DNA from: CAYUWM01 sp964448395
GTDB taxonomy: Bacteria; Chloroflexota; Dehalococcoidia; E44-bin15
Direction of reading: 5' to 3'
NCBI GenBank assembly: GCA_964448395.1
Contig: CAYUWM010000057.1
Span: forward strand, 1 to 8,995
Length of the DNA stretch: 8,995 nt
Shown here: one piece after another, positions 1 through 6,504 of the stretch
Layout: each line of letters begins with the position of its first letter
How positions within the stretch are numbered: the stretch's first letter is position 1
Notes under the pieces: generated by a model
What the model saw: the letters and a program-made list of their open reading frames with translations, nothing else
Told to the model about the DNA's origin: nothing
Databases searched by the model: none
Program-made: the position numbers and the translations under genes

Positions 1-89
1 CCGCAACAAACCATCACATTTTCGTTGTTTTCTAATACTTCTGTAATATCCTCCATTCTTTCCAGATGTTGCAAATTAGTATTTAACAC
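1..89 (-). CDS. Start of an unidentified protein, truncated by the window edge
   Basis: Open frame from a GTG start (87-89) to the window edge, 29 codons plus two bases, with no stop. It is chosen because an AAGGAGG ribosome binding site sits four bases before the GTG. The visible product starts MLNTNLQHLERMEDI and ends in VMVCCG. It reads as an amphipathic helix followed by a hydrophobic strand reaching a Cys-Cys-Gly, which resembles the first helix and strand of a thioredoxin-like fold with the redox cysteines next, but too little is visible to claim that. Codon use (AAT, TTA, GAA, AAC) is clearly AT-richer than in the genes to its right. It lies 86 bases downstream of the thioesterase gene on the same strand and may be read through from it or have its own promoter. 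Confidence 0.6.
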   Translation of the reverse strand, partial: MLNTNLQHLERMEDITEVLENNENVMVCC

Positions 90-175
90 CTTCCCTCCTT
101 ATTGGGACTTTGCCCATTGTTTTTATATATTCTCGCCCCTAAAGAGAATCGAAGCAACCGGGGAAGATCGCTTCC
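90..175. other. AT-rich intergenic spacer with possible weak promoter
   Basis: Gap between the thioesterase stop and the left-edge gene. On the - strand it contains an AATATATAAAA run (131-121) that could act as a -10 region for the left-edge gene, but no convincing -35 box lies at the right distance. A short TGGG/CCCA inverted repeat lies just before the AAGGAGG ribosome binding site. Nothing else is recognisable. Confidence 0.35.
151..174 (-). terminator. Possible weak hairpin terminator after the thioesterase gene
   Basis: Directly after the TAA stop, the - strand reads GAAGCGA, a ten-base loop, then TTGCTTC, giving a seven-pair stem with one G-U pair. A pyrimidine-rich stretch (GATTCTCTTT) follows rather than a clean T tract, so it is at best an atypical intrinsic terminator. 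Confidence 0.3.
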
Positions 176-643
176 TTAGCTCACTATATACGTCCCGGTG
201 CCGGTGGCGATGAGCACCCCTTCCTCGTTCTGTAGCTCCATGCGGGTTACCACCACCTTCTTGCCGTCGCGGAGGATGGAGCCGGTCACGGTGAACTCCT
301 TGCCCCTGCCCGGCCGCAGGTAATCCACCCGCAGGTCCACCGTCCGGATGGCGCTCATCCGCTTTATCTGCTCCTCCAGCGGCCTGTCCTGAACGTCCTT
401 TATTCGATGCCAGCTCACTATCGCCCCGCCGATGATGTCTATCATGCAGGCGACGACCCCGCCATAGAGGATGCCCAGCCCGGGGTGCCCGCACAGGTCG
501 TCGCGCATGGGGAACACGATGCGCACGCTGCCGTCATCCGTCGGCTCGATGGTCATGCCCAGCAGCTCGTGGAACGGATGGTACCTCAGCATCAGGTCCA
601 TCCCCCCCTTCAATCCCTGGTTCTGCGATCCGTTATCCTGCAT
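176..643 (-). CDS. PaaI-like hotdog-fold acyl-CoA thioesterase
   Basis: A 155-residue protein, the usual length for the PaaI / 4HBT hotdog thioesterases, which hydrolyse acyl-CoA (often aryl- or phenylacetyl-CoA) thioesters in the cytoplasm. The hotdog helix region is clear at residues 51-75 (GHPGLGILYGGVVACMIDII), with Asp69 where the family has its catalytic acid. The long strands follow at 102-153 (VDLRVDYLRPG, then the terminal TGTGTYIV). The family's usual HGG is YGG here (Tyr60), so the His is replaced. The ATG at 643 is favoured by an AGGAG seven bases upstream. An internal ATG at residue 15 or 18 after a G-rich run is an alternative. It is 53 bases downstream of the DUF3604 gene on the same strand and probably in the same transcript. 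The substrate is unknown; acyl-CoA chemistry in the next unit makes a CoA ester plausible. Confidence 0.85.
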   Translation of the reverse strand: MQDNGSQNQGLKGGMDLMLRYHPFHELLGMTIEPTDDGSVRIVFPMRDDLCGHPGLGILYGGVVACMIDIIGGAIVSWHRIKDVQDRPLEEQIKRMSAIRTVDLRVDYLRPGRGKEFTVTGSILRDGKKVVVTRMELQNEEGVLIATGTGTYIVS

Positions 644-696
644 ATACCTGCTCCTGTCTTAAACCGCGAGAGAATACCGCCTGTTCGACGGATGTC

Positions 697-2691
697 TCAT
701 CTCTGCGGCTCGTACCAGATGGATGAGGTGATGGCCCGCTCCTGTATGGTCATCTGGACAATCCCACCCGAGCAAACCTCGGGGCGCTCGCCTTCGGGCA
801 ACCGGTTGCATTCGTACTGCCGCCAGCTGCAGCTCGGGTTCTCGATAACCCGCACATAGTAGAAGGCGGGCAAATCGGGATCGAAGTCGGGGTCGGTCCA
901 CACCGCGCACAGCGTCTCCCGGCCATCGCCGGTCATCTCGCAGGTGTCGGTATCGACGCCCGCCCCGTTGTCCGGGTCCCCGGCAACCACGATGACCTGC
1001 TCCATCTCGTTGCCTTCAGCATCGACCCACCCCTTGATTATCTGGATCTGCTGCAGGTCGGCGCCGGGGTGACCCTCCACTCCGGGGTCCTTCACCGCCC
1101 TTACGGCGAACGTCGGCGCGCCGGCCGCGGCGGGCATCGGCGGGAGGTCCCTCCCCATCGGCACCCCCTCCTCATAACCGGTCGCCACGAAGTCATCATC
1201 CCCACACAGGCCAGCGGCATACTCCCAGCCGCCGAAGAAGCGCACCTCAAGGCGGGTGCCGCTAGTGCCGTAGGTCTCGCGCCGCCGCAGGGCTTCGAAC
1301 AGGGCGTCCCGGCTGTTCTCCACCGCCCATACCGCGGTCAGACCACCGGGGTTGAATCGCTCAAATGGCAGGACTGTGCGCACCTCGCCCAGGCGCTTCT
1401 CCGGTGTGTCGTCGTTGGTCCCCATGGCCCCGGGGTAATCATACTCCTCCACCTTGCCCGGCAGACCGTTGTGGTTATCCGTCCCGCCGACGATCCCGAA
1501 CTTGTACGGGTTGACGCCGGTCCTCATCCACTCCGAGAGCCCCAGCTTCAGGGCACCCCGAGTGTAGTCGTATCGCGACAGGCAACCGAGGCCGGCCACA
1601 CCGCCCATGCCCGGAGTATCGCCGCAATCGGTGAAATCCGCCTCTCGTATATTCTCGAAAGCGCAATAGGGGTCGTACGGCACCCCCTCAAAACCGTTCA
1701 GGCACTCCATGCTTCCCTTGTGCTGGTGAAACTCGGCCAGCGGTTCCATCCGCGCCCGAAAGGCGGCAGCCTCCCGCTGCTCCTCCAGGCTGGCGTCCTC
1801 CCCCGGGTAGTTCGGCGTGAACTTGCGGCCGTTGGCCCAGTTTGAGTTATGCGTAATGGTGATGCAGTCGCAGCCGTTATCCGCCCCCAGACAGGTTTCA
1901 TTCAGCTCCACCCACAGCCCCTCCTCAGTCAACTGCTCCAAGTAAGAAGGTGGCAGCTCGGGGACCTGCGCATTGCGGAAAATGACATTACGATTGCGGT
2001 CGGAGTAATTGGTGTTCCTGGTGTACTCGTAGGCCACGAACGCGGTGAAGGAGCAGGCCGAGCTGCGGTCGTAGGCGTTCTCCGCATTCATCACGATTTC
2101 GTGCCACACCGCTTTGGCCGCCTCCGTGCAATTGACCCCAGCCACATCGCACAGCCCCTCGATATGCCCCGGCGACTGGTTAACCACTATGGAAGCGTAA
2201 TTTAGCAGATTGGTGTTGCCGCCCTCCCGGTAACCCTGGCACACGTCCGAATCGTACACCGGCGACTCCTCCTCGGTGCAGAGGTAATAATCGGCCAGGA
2301 ACTCCTGGTGATCCGTCAGCGCGACGAAGTCGAGCGGCCGTGAGAGTTTGACATATCTAATGTCACTGCCGTTGGAATCCAGCGGGGTCAGGGCCAGCTC
2401 CTCCCCTTTGGCGAACTCATAAGCCTGAGCCTGGGTGGTGCTGGTCTTCCATATATATGCGTCGTAGGACAGCGTGGTATGGGCGTGCAGCTCCCCGAAA
2501 TACAGGTTCCGGTACTGGCTGCGGAGTTCACACATCTCGCGGACCTCGGTATAGTTGACCAGTGTGTCCGATGCCGGCCCGGGTGTCGGTTCCGGCTCTT
2601 GGCTCGACTTCTCCTGGCCGCAGGCGGTCGCAACCAATGCGACGATAAGAAGGACCAAAGGGAACAAAACAGGTGCTCGCTTTATCATCAT
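697..2691 (-). CDS. DUF3604-family secreted lipoprotein (PHP-like metal-binding motifs)
   Basis: About 664 residues. The N-terminus has Lys-Arg, a hydrophobic stretch (residues 8-23) and a lipobox ending ATAC with Cys24, then a Ser/Glu/Pro-rich linker: a lipoprotein exported and anchored to the membrane. The body matches DUF3604, a family of unproven function related in motif style to PHP metallohydrolases: YFGELHAHTTLSYDAY (His69, His71), ALTDHQEF (Asp127, His128), ITHNSNW (His281) and VGGTDNHNG (Asp405, His407) are likely metal ligands. About 20 cysteines are present, suggesting disulfides outside the cytoplasm. The start is set by GGAGAGGAG (2695-2703), three bases before ATG 2691 and six before the adjacent ATG 2688; the TTG at 2712 overlaps this site and is unlikely. 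It sits between a 34-residue membrane peptide and a thioesterase. Role unknown; a hydrolase acting on an external phosphoester or related substrate is only inference. Confidence 0.88.
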   Translation of the reverse strand: MMIKRAPVLFPLVLLIVALVATACGQEKSSQEPEPTPGPASDTLVNYTEVREMCELRSQYRNLYFGELHAHTTLSYDAYIWKTSTTQAQAYEFAKGEELALTPLDSNGSDIRYVKLSRPLDFVALTDHQEFLADYYLCTEEESPVYDSDVCQGYREGGNTNLLNYASIVVNQSPGHIEGLCDVAGVNCTEAAKAVWHEIVMNAENAYDRSSACSFTAFVAYEYTRNTNYSDRNRNVIFRNAQVPELPPSYLEQLTEEGLWVELNETCLGADNGCDCITITHNSNWANGRKFTPNYPGEDASLEEQREAAAFRARMEPLAEFHQHKGSMECLNGFEGVPYDPYCAFENIREADFTDCGDTPGMGGVAGLGCLSRYDYTRGALKLGLSEWMRTGVNPYKFGIVGGTDNHNGLPGKVEEYDYPGAMGTNDDTPEKRLGEVRTVLPFERFNPGGLTAVWAVENSRDALFEALRRRETYGTSGTRLEVRFFGGWEYAAGLCGDDDFVATGYEEGVPMGRDLPPMPAAAGAPTFAVRAVKDPGVEGHPGADLQQIQIIKGWVDAEGNEMEQVIVVAGDPDNGAGVDTDTCEMTGDGRETLCAVWTDPDFDPDLPAFYYVRVIENPSCSWRQYECNRLPEGERPEVCSGGIVQMTIQERAITSSIWYEPQR

Positions 2692-2694
2692 TAG

Positions 2695-2703
2695 CTCCTC
2701 TCC
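2695..2703 (-). promoter_or_regulatory. Ribosome binding site deciding the DUF3604 start
   Basis: GGAGAGGAG on the - strand ends three bases before the first of two tandem ATG codons (2691, 2688). It rules out the upstream in-frame TTG as the main start. Confidence 0.7.
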
Positions 2704-2807
2704 AGCCCGCAAAACGCCCTATCCATCCGTGTTACGGTGAAATCGCACATCGGGGAACAGTTCCTGCTGATCGCGGTGTAGGAAGCTACCGGGGATCCGG
2801 GATTGCA

Positions 2808-2912
2808 CTAGGAAGATGCAGCCCAGAAGGCAAATATCATGATGCCGGCGGTAACCACTATCGCAACAGCGATAAGGATGTAGACGAAGACCTTCAGAGA
2901 TTTCCAAGCCAT
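2808..2912 (-). CDS. 34-residue single-pass membrane peptide
   Basis: A short reading frame of 34 codons plus a TAG stop (2808-2810). The product begins MAWKSLKVFVYILIAVAIVV, continues TAGIMIFAFW and ends AASS. A Trp/Lys start is followed by an almost unbroken hydrophobic stretch (about residues 8-32) long enough to span a membrane once, with the two lysines suggesting the N-terminus stays inside. An AAGGAG lies eight bases before the ATG, and a promoter lies about 40 bases further up, so both transcription and translation signals are in place. No family is recognised. It is the first gene of the unit that continues with the DUF3604 lipoprotein (116 bases on), so a membrane anchor or partner role for that lipoprotein is possible but inferred. 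The main alternative is a chance hydrophobic frame. Confidence 0.65.
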   Translation of the reverse strand: MAWKSLKVFVYILIAVAIVVTAGIMIFAFWAASS

Positions 2913-2955
2913 ATCGCACGCTCCTTGGTCTGTTTCCCTCCAGCCCTGTGCCGCA

Positions 2956-2984
2956 AGATTACACCCAGAAGACGGGTTTGTCAA
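2956..2984 (-). promoter_or_regulatory. Sigma-70 type promoter for the membrane peptide-DUF3604-thioesterase unit
   Basis: On the - strand a perfect -35 TTGACA (2984-2979) is followed either by TGTAAT (2963-2958, 15-bp spacer, five of six matches) or by TAATCT (2961-2956, 17-bp spacer, three of six). A transcription start near 2949 would give a leader of about 37 bases before the 34-residue peptide. It begins 16 bases after the flavoprotein stop codon, so this unit can be expressed separately from the five-gene unit above it. Confidence 0.6.
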
Positions 2985-3000
2985 TATGTTAGGCCTGCGG

Positions 3001-4332
3001 TTAAACGATAGTCTCCAGCCGCTTGGCGAGGCGTTTGGCGAGGACGACGACGGTCAGCGCCGGCGGGCGCCCCGGGGCCTCGGGGAAGACGCTGGTGTCG
3101 CAGCAATAGAGGTTCTTCACCGATGTCTCCAGGTTGGTGTCCACCAGATGGCCCACCTTAACGCTGCCGCTGGGGTGGCCCATGATGAAGCCGGAATGGT
3201 GAATGTCATCCGGGTCGCAGCCCGCCTTCACGATTATTTTCTTGTTCGTCTCGCGGGCGTAATCGAATCTCTGCCGGTCCCGCTGGGTGAAGGTCTTGCT
3301 CAACCTGCCGCCGGGGAATACCCTCCCCACCCCCTCATCCGACACCTTGGAGAACATACCCAGCGCCCTGCGGAAGCGGTTGAGCCTGGGGATCGCCTTC
3401 AAAGGCTCGTCCTGCACGAACTGCATGTGCCACGAAAGGAGCGGCGAAAGCATGCTGCAGAACACTATCCCGTTCTCCTCATCGTGCCAGCCGATGGGCA
3501 TATTGTGCTCGCCGGAGTTGCTCGGGCCGTCCTTGACGAATCCGAAGGTGAAGAACGTCGGGTCGCCGGTGAACCAGCTCCCTGCCTCGCTGAATCCGGA
3601 GCGCTGCAGTATCTGAGCGGTGTGCATTCCGCCGGCGCTGCACACCACCACCTTGGCCTTTACCTCATAGCGTCCGCCCTTGCCCGACGCCCGCACCCCG
3701 CCAGCGACGCCGTCCTCGATTATCACGTTATCGACCCTGGTGTGCGTAATAATGGTAGCACCGTTATCAACAGCTTCCTTAGCAAACTCCCGTGCCGTCC
3801 ACTTGGCATCCTTGCGGCAGCCGTTGGTGCAGTACTCACATGCCGGCCGGCATTTACTGAAATCGATGTGCCGGTGCAGTTTCTCGAACGGTATCCCTAG
3901 GTCGCCGGCCGCCTCCCAGATACGCTTCGTCCCCGGCCCGATGAACTCCTCGGGGGGCAGGTTTACCCAGCATTCTTCCTTGGCCTCCTCTATCGACTCC
4001 TGCGAAAGATCGACGCCATGTCTCTTCCAGTATTCGACGTCCGGCTCGAACGCCGACCCGGCGTACAGCAGGGTGCCGCCGCCGAGGCACTTGGCCAGTA
4101 TCACCGTATCCCCCTCCACAGTCCTCTTGATGGGGAACGGGATATGGAACCCCTTCTCCAGCCTCAGCAGGACGCCGATGCCGTTGCCCAGCATGCGGTT
4201 GTCGTCCCCCCCCTTCTCGAGGAGGACCACCTTCTTCCCCTTCTTCGACAGCTCCTTGGCGATGGTACACCCGCCGGGCCCGCCGCCGGCTATTACTACG
4301 TCTGCCTCCAGCCTGTTTACCTTCTCACTCAT
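3001..4332 (-). CDS. GMC-type FAD-dependent oxidoreductase with a four-cysteine motif
   Basis: A 443-residue flavoprotein. Residues 11-40 form an FAD-binding Rossmann segment (DVVIAGGGPGG, then VVLLEKGG at 35-42). A second FAD-contact loop is at 83-95 (LGGGTLLYAGSAF). The C-terminus has the GMC signature: HPSGSVKVGHLVD from His386, then NLYCCDTSVFPEAPGRPPAL and LAKRLAKRL, where His386 is the expected active-site or FAD-proximal histidine. GMC enzymes usually oxidise alcohols or related C-H groups and pass electrons to an acceptor. Cysteines 161, 165, 168 and 172 (CRPACEYCTNGC) resemble the cysteine cluster of long-chain alcohol oxidase-like GMC proteins and could bind a metal or Fe-S cluster. 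At 443 residues it is shorter than the common 500-600. A G-rich Shine-Dalgarno (GGGGGGGAGAG) precedes ATG 4332. It is last in the five-gene unit, 17 bases after the ferredoxin gene, suggesting electron exchange with it. Substrate unknown. Confidence 0.85.
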   Translation of the reverse strand: MSEKVNRLEADVVIAGGGPGGCTIAKELSKKGKKVVLLEKGGDDNRMLGNGIGVLLRLEKGFHIPFPIKRTVEGDTVILAKCLGGGTLLYAGSAFEPDVEYWKRHGVDLSQESIEEAKEECWVNLPPEEFIGPGTKRIWEAAGDLGIPFEKLHRHIDFSKCRPACEYCTNGCRKDAKWTAREFAKEAVDNGATIITHTRVDNVIIEDGVAGGVRASGKGGRYEVKAKVVVCSAGGMHTAQILQRSGFSEAGSWFTGDPTFFTFGFVKDGPSNSGEHNMPIGWHDEENGIVFCSMLSPLLSWHMQFVQDEPLKAIPRLNRFRRALGMFSKVSDEGVGRVFPGGRLSKTFTQRDRQRFDYARETNKKIIVKAGCDPDDIHHSGFIMGHPSGSVKVGHLVDTNLETSVKNLYCCDTSVFPEAPGRPPALTVVVLAKRLAKRLETIV

Positions 4333-4349
4333 TTCTCTCCCCCCCGAAC

Positions 4350-5187
4350 CTATTTATCTGAATCGACCGATGCGTCAACTTCCCGCCTCGCGAAGGTGAT
4401 CGACTCTGTGGTGCAGGTGGGGAAACACACCCCGCAGCCGATGCACTTGTCCTCGTCTATCGAGGCATAGGCGTCGACCTCGATAGCGCCCATCGGGCAG
4501 CGGTCGGCGCAGGTGCCGCACGCCGAGCAACTGTCCTCATCGACCCGGGCGACGAAGGGAGAAGGCTGCAGCAGCTTGGCGCCCGTCTGCCTGATGCCGA
4601 CGTGGAACACGCAGCAGTCGGAGCAGCAGTTGCAGATGAAATCATCGGGGTCGTAGGTGTGAATCAGGCCGTCCTCATTNNNNNNNNNNNNNNNNNNNNN
4701 NNNNNNNNNNNNNNNNNNNNNNNNNNNNNNNNNNNNNNNNNNNNNNNNNNNNNNNNNNNNNNNNNNNNNNNNNNNNNNNCCGCGGCAGGCACTCCCTGGA
4801 GAAGTCGATCTGGAACCGGTGCAGCGCCTGCATCAGCTGTACCGAGTGCGGGAAGCGGATATTGCCCCACCCGCCGGTCTCCAGCAGTCCGGGGCCGGCA
4901 ATCCCAATGGTGCGGTAGTCGGGGTCATCCTGTCCCGGATCGATCCACATGGTGCCCTTATCCGCCATGGTGTTAAGCATCCGCTTCAGCTTTTTCCCCT
5001 CGATGCCGCTCCGCTCCTGGATCTCAGCCAGCTTCCTGCCCCGGGCGCCCACCTTAAGCGCTAACGCGGCCTCCTCGGGGGTGAACTGCAGGCGCAGGAG
5101 TTCCATGAGTGAGTCGGCCATCTCCGAGATGCCGGGGGCCTTGGCGTACCTCTCGAAAAGCTCCTGGTATGCATCCTTCTGTACCAT
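4350..5187 (-). CDS. Winged-helix plus 2x[4Fe-4S] ferredoxin protein, interrupted by an assembly gap
   Basis: One gene whose middle is hidden by 100 N (4680-4779). The 136 residues before the gap (5187-4780) include a winged-helix-like segment (about residues 35-80: FTPEEAALALKVG, AEIQERSGIEGKKLKRML, MADKGTMWID). The frame on the far side continues NEDGLIHTYDPDDFICNCC SDCC, then two bacterial ferredoxin motifs, CSACGTCADRCPMGAI and CIGCGVCFPTC, followed by a polar tail. Both sides read on the - strand without stops. Proteins with this order are known as about 270-residue 4Fe-4S proteins of poorly defined function, often near redox enzymes. The likely role is electron transfer between the dehydratase pair and the flavoprotein; this is inference. 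The CNCC-SDCC block may hold a further cluster or metal. GGAGGG lies five bases before ATG 5187. It starts 40 bases after the upstream stop and ends 17 bases before the flavoprotein gene. Confidence 0.82.
4680..4779. other. Assembly gap (100 N)
   Basis: Exactly 100 undetermined bases, the conventional filler for a scaffold join of unknown size. Both flanks end on whole codons in the same gene, and 100 is not a multiple of three, so the real gap length differs. By comparison with similar proteins, probably some tens of residues are missing. Confidence 0.97.
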
Positions 5188-5227
5188 CGATTCCCTCCAT
5201 CGCTTCCTGTCGCGCCGATATTATACG

Positions 5228-6499
5228 CTATTCCTGCAGTACCATGTCGAAGAACCTCTCGAACTGGGCCCGGAGCGACTCTGACGAGGTGACCCGGGGG
5301 TCGAACAGGTCCATCTCCAGTATCAGCGTATGTATCCCCAGCTCATCGTAAAGCTTGTCCTTCACCAGCTTCATCACCGCCCAGTTGGACTTGCAGGCGA
5401 CGTGCCCGGCGAACACGGCGGCGTCCGCTTTGTATCTCCGTATCAGGTCCATGGTGGCGTCCAGCCAGTTCTCCCACGGCCCGCCGCATTCCCTGGTCAT
5501 CGGCAGCAGGGTCACCTTCCGCGCCAGGCCGTCGAGGATGCTGTCGTAGCTGGATATATCCTCCACCGGCTGCATCACGAAGTTGTTGTTCATGTTGGCC
5601 ACCGAAACCGCCCCGTACTGCTTCTCCAGCCACATGAACATGCCGAAGTCGAACACCGGCGCGCCGTAAATCCAGATCAGCCTGATCTTCTCCTCCCCCG
5701 GTGGCAGGTGCCCCTCGCCCCTCTCAACGCGGCCTTTGGTGTGCTCATACCTCCGCCTGCAGTAATCGGGCAGCTGGGGGGTGCCGGCAAGGCTCAGCAC
5801 CAGTCCGTACTCGGAGATGGCCTCCAGGCTGGAGTAGGGGCTGGGCACCGCCTGTCGCAGCTCGCTGGTCTTCAGTATGTACTCGTGGGTCTGGTTGGAG
5901 TATTCCATGGTCTGCTTAAGCCGGTCGATATCCATCCTGCGCCCGGTTATCTCCTCCAGCAGCGATACCAGCTTCCTCAGCTCGCCGGATATATACTCCA
6001 CGCTGCGCCCGGTGGTGAAGTACGGCATATCGATGCAGAAATAGGGGAATTTATGGTGCGCGGCGATCACCGGGTAGGTCGCCACGTTGGAATCGCAGGG
6101 GTTCGCCGGGTGCGCGAACACATCCGGCACGGGTATGTCCCCCGACAGTACGGCCCCGAGGAACACCTTATTGTTGGAGCATATATAGTCCGGAACGTGC
6201 TGCTCGGCTATATCGATATAGCGGCTGGCGTTGCCGGAGGCGGCCAGCATGCCGGTGAACACGTCCGTCACCACCGGCACGATGTCCATCGCCCAGAACA
6301 GCTCCGCGGGGACGCCGAAGTTGATCCACGCCAGCGGCTGGCCGGCCTCCTTGGCGTTCCACACCTGCTGGTTGTAGTCCGCCAGCAGGTCGTATATCCA
6401 GGCCCACTCCGGGTGCTTCTCGCCGAACCGCTCCCGCACCATGTCCCGTATCGAGGTCATGTTGTCCGCAGCGAACTTGAGTACGTTCTTCTCTGCCAT
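5228..6499 (-). CDS. 2-hydroxyacyl-CoA dehydratase / benzoyl-CoA reductase-type subunit (HgdB/BcrC superfamily), second of a pair
   Basis: 423 residues. It belongs to the HgdB/BcrB-BcrC superfamily (2-hydroxyacyl-CoA dehydratase D-component), heterodimers with a [4Fe-4S] cluster per subunit that perform one-electron chemistry on acyl-CoA. The N-domain has INFGVPAELFWAMDIVPVV. Three cysteines sit where the cluster ligands are expected: Cys107 (PDYICSNNKVFLGAVL), Cys135 (HPANPCDSNVATYP) and Cys369 (FAGHVACKSNWAVMKLVKDK). The end, ILEMDLFDPRVTSSESLRAQ, is the family C-terminal signature. GAGGGG (6508-6513) is eight bases before ATG 6499, so this ATG is preferred over the in-frame GTG at 6508, which touches the binding site. 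It follows the first subunit by only five bases, so translation is probably coupled and the two likely form a dimer. Whether it dehydrates, reduces a ring or does something else cannot be told. Confidence 0.87.
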   Translation of the reverse strand: MAEKNVLKFAADNMTSIRDMVRERFGEKHPEWAWIYDLLADYNQQVWNAKEAGQPLAWINFGVPAELFWAMDIVPVVTDVFTGMLAASGNASRYIDIAEQHVPDYICSNNKVFLGAVLSGDIPVPDVFAHPANPCDSNVATYPVIAAHHKFPYFCIDMPYFTTGRSVEYISGELRKLVSLLEEITGRRMDIDRLKQTMEYSNQTHEYILKTSELRQAVPSPYSSLEAISEYGLVLSLAGTPQLPDYCRRRYEHTKGRVERGEGHLPPGEEKIRLIWIYGAPVFDFGMFMWLEKQYGAVSVANMNNNFVMQPVEDISSYDSILDGLARKVTLLPMTRECGGPWENWLDATMDLIRRYKADAAVFAGHVACKSNWAVMKLVKDKLYDELGIHTLILEMDLFDPRVTSSESLRAQFERFFDMVLQE

Positions 6500-6504
6500 C
6501 GCTG

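Noticed and set aside
2787..2807. CCGGGGATCCGGG near-palindrome after the small membrane peptide
   Set aside because: It contains a GGATCC restriction-type palindrome but no extended stem or T tract, so it is not supported as a terminator.
2719..2919. A 66-residue - strand frame overlapping the small membrane peptide
   Set aside because: It has no hydrophobic or domain pattern and its start is not spaced from a ribosome binding site, whereas the other frame gives a clean transmembrane peptide with a correct AAGGAG spacing.
2962..2977. ACCC/GGGT inverted repeat inside the promoter spacer
   Set aside because: Only four pairs and no T tract; neither a terminator for the flavoprotein gene nor a clear operator.
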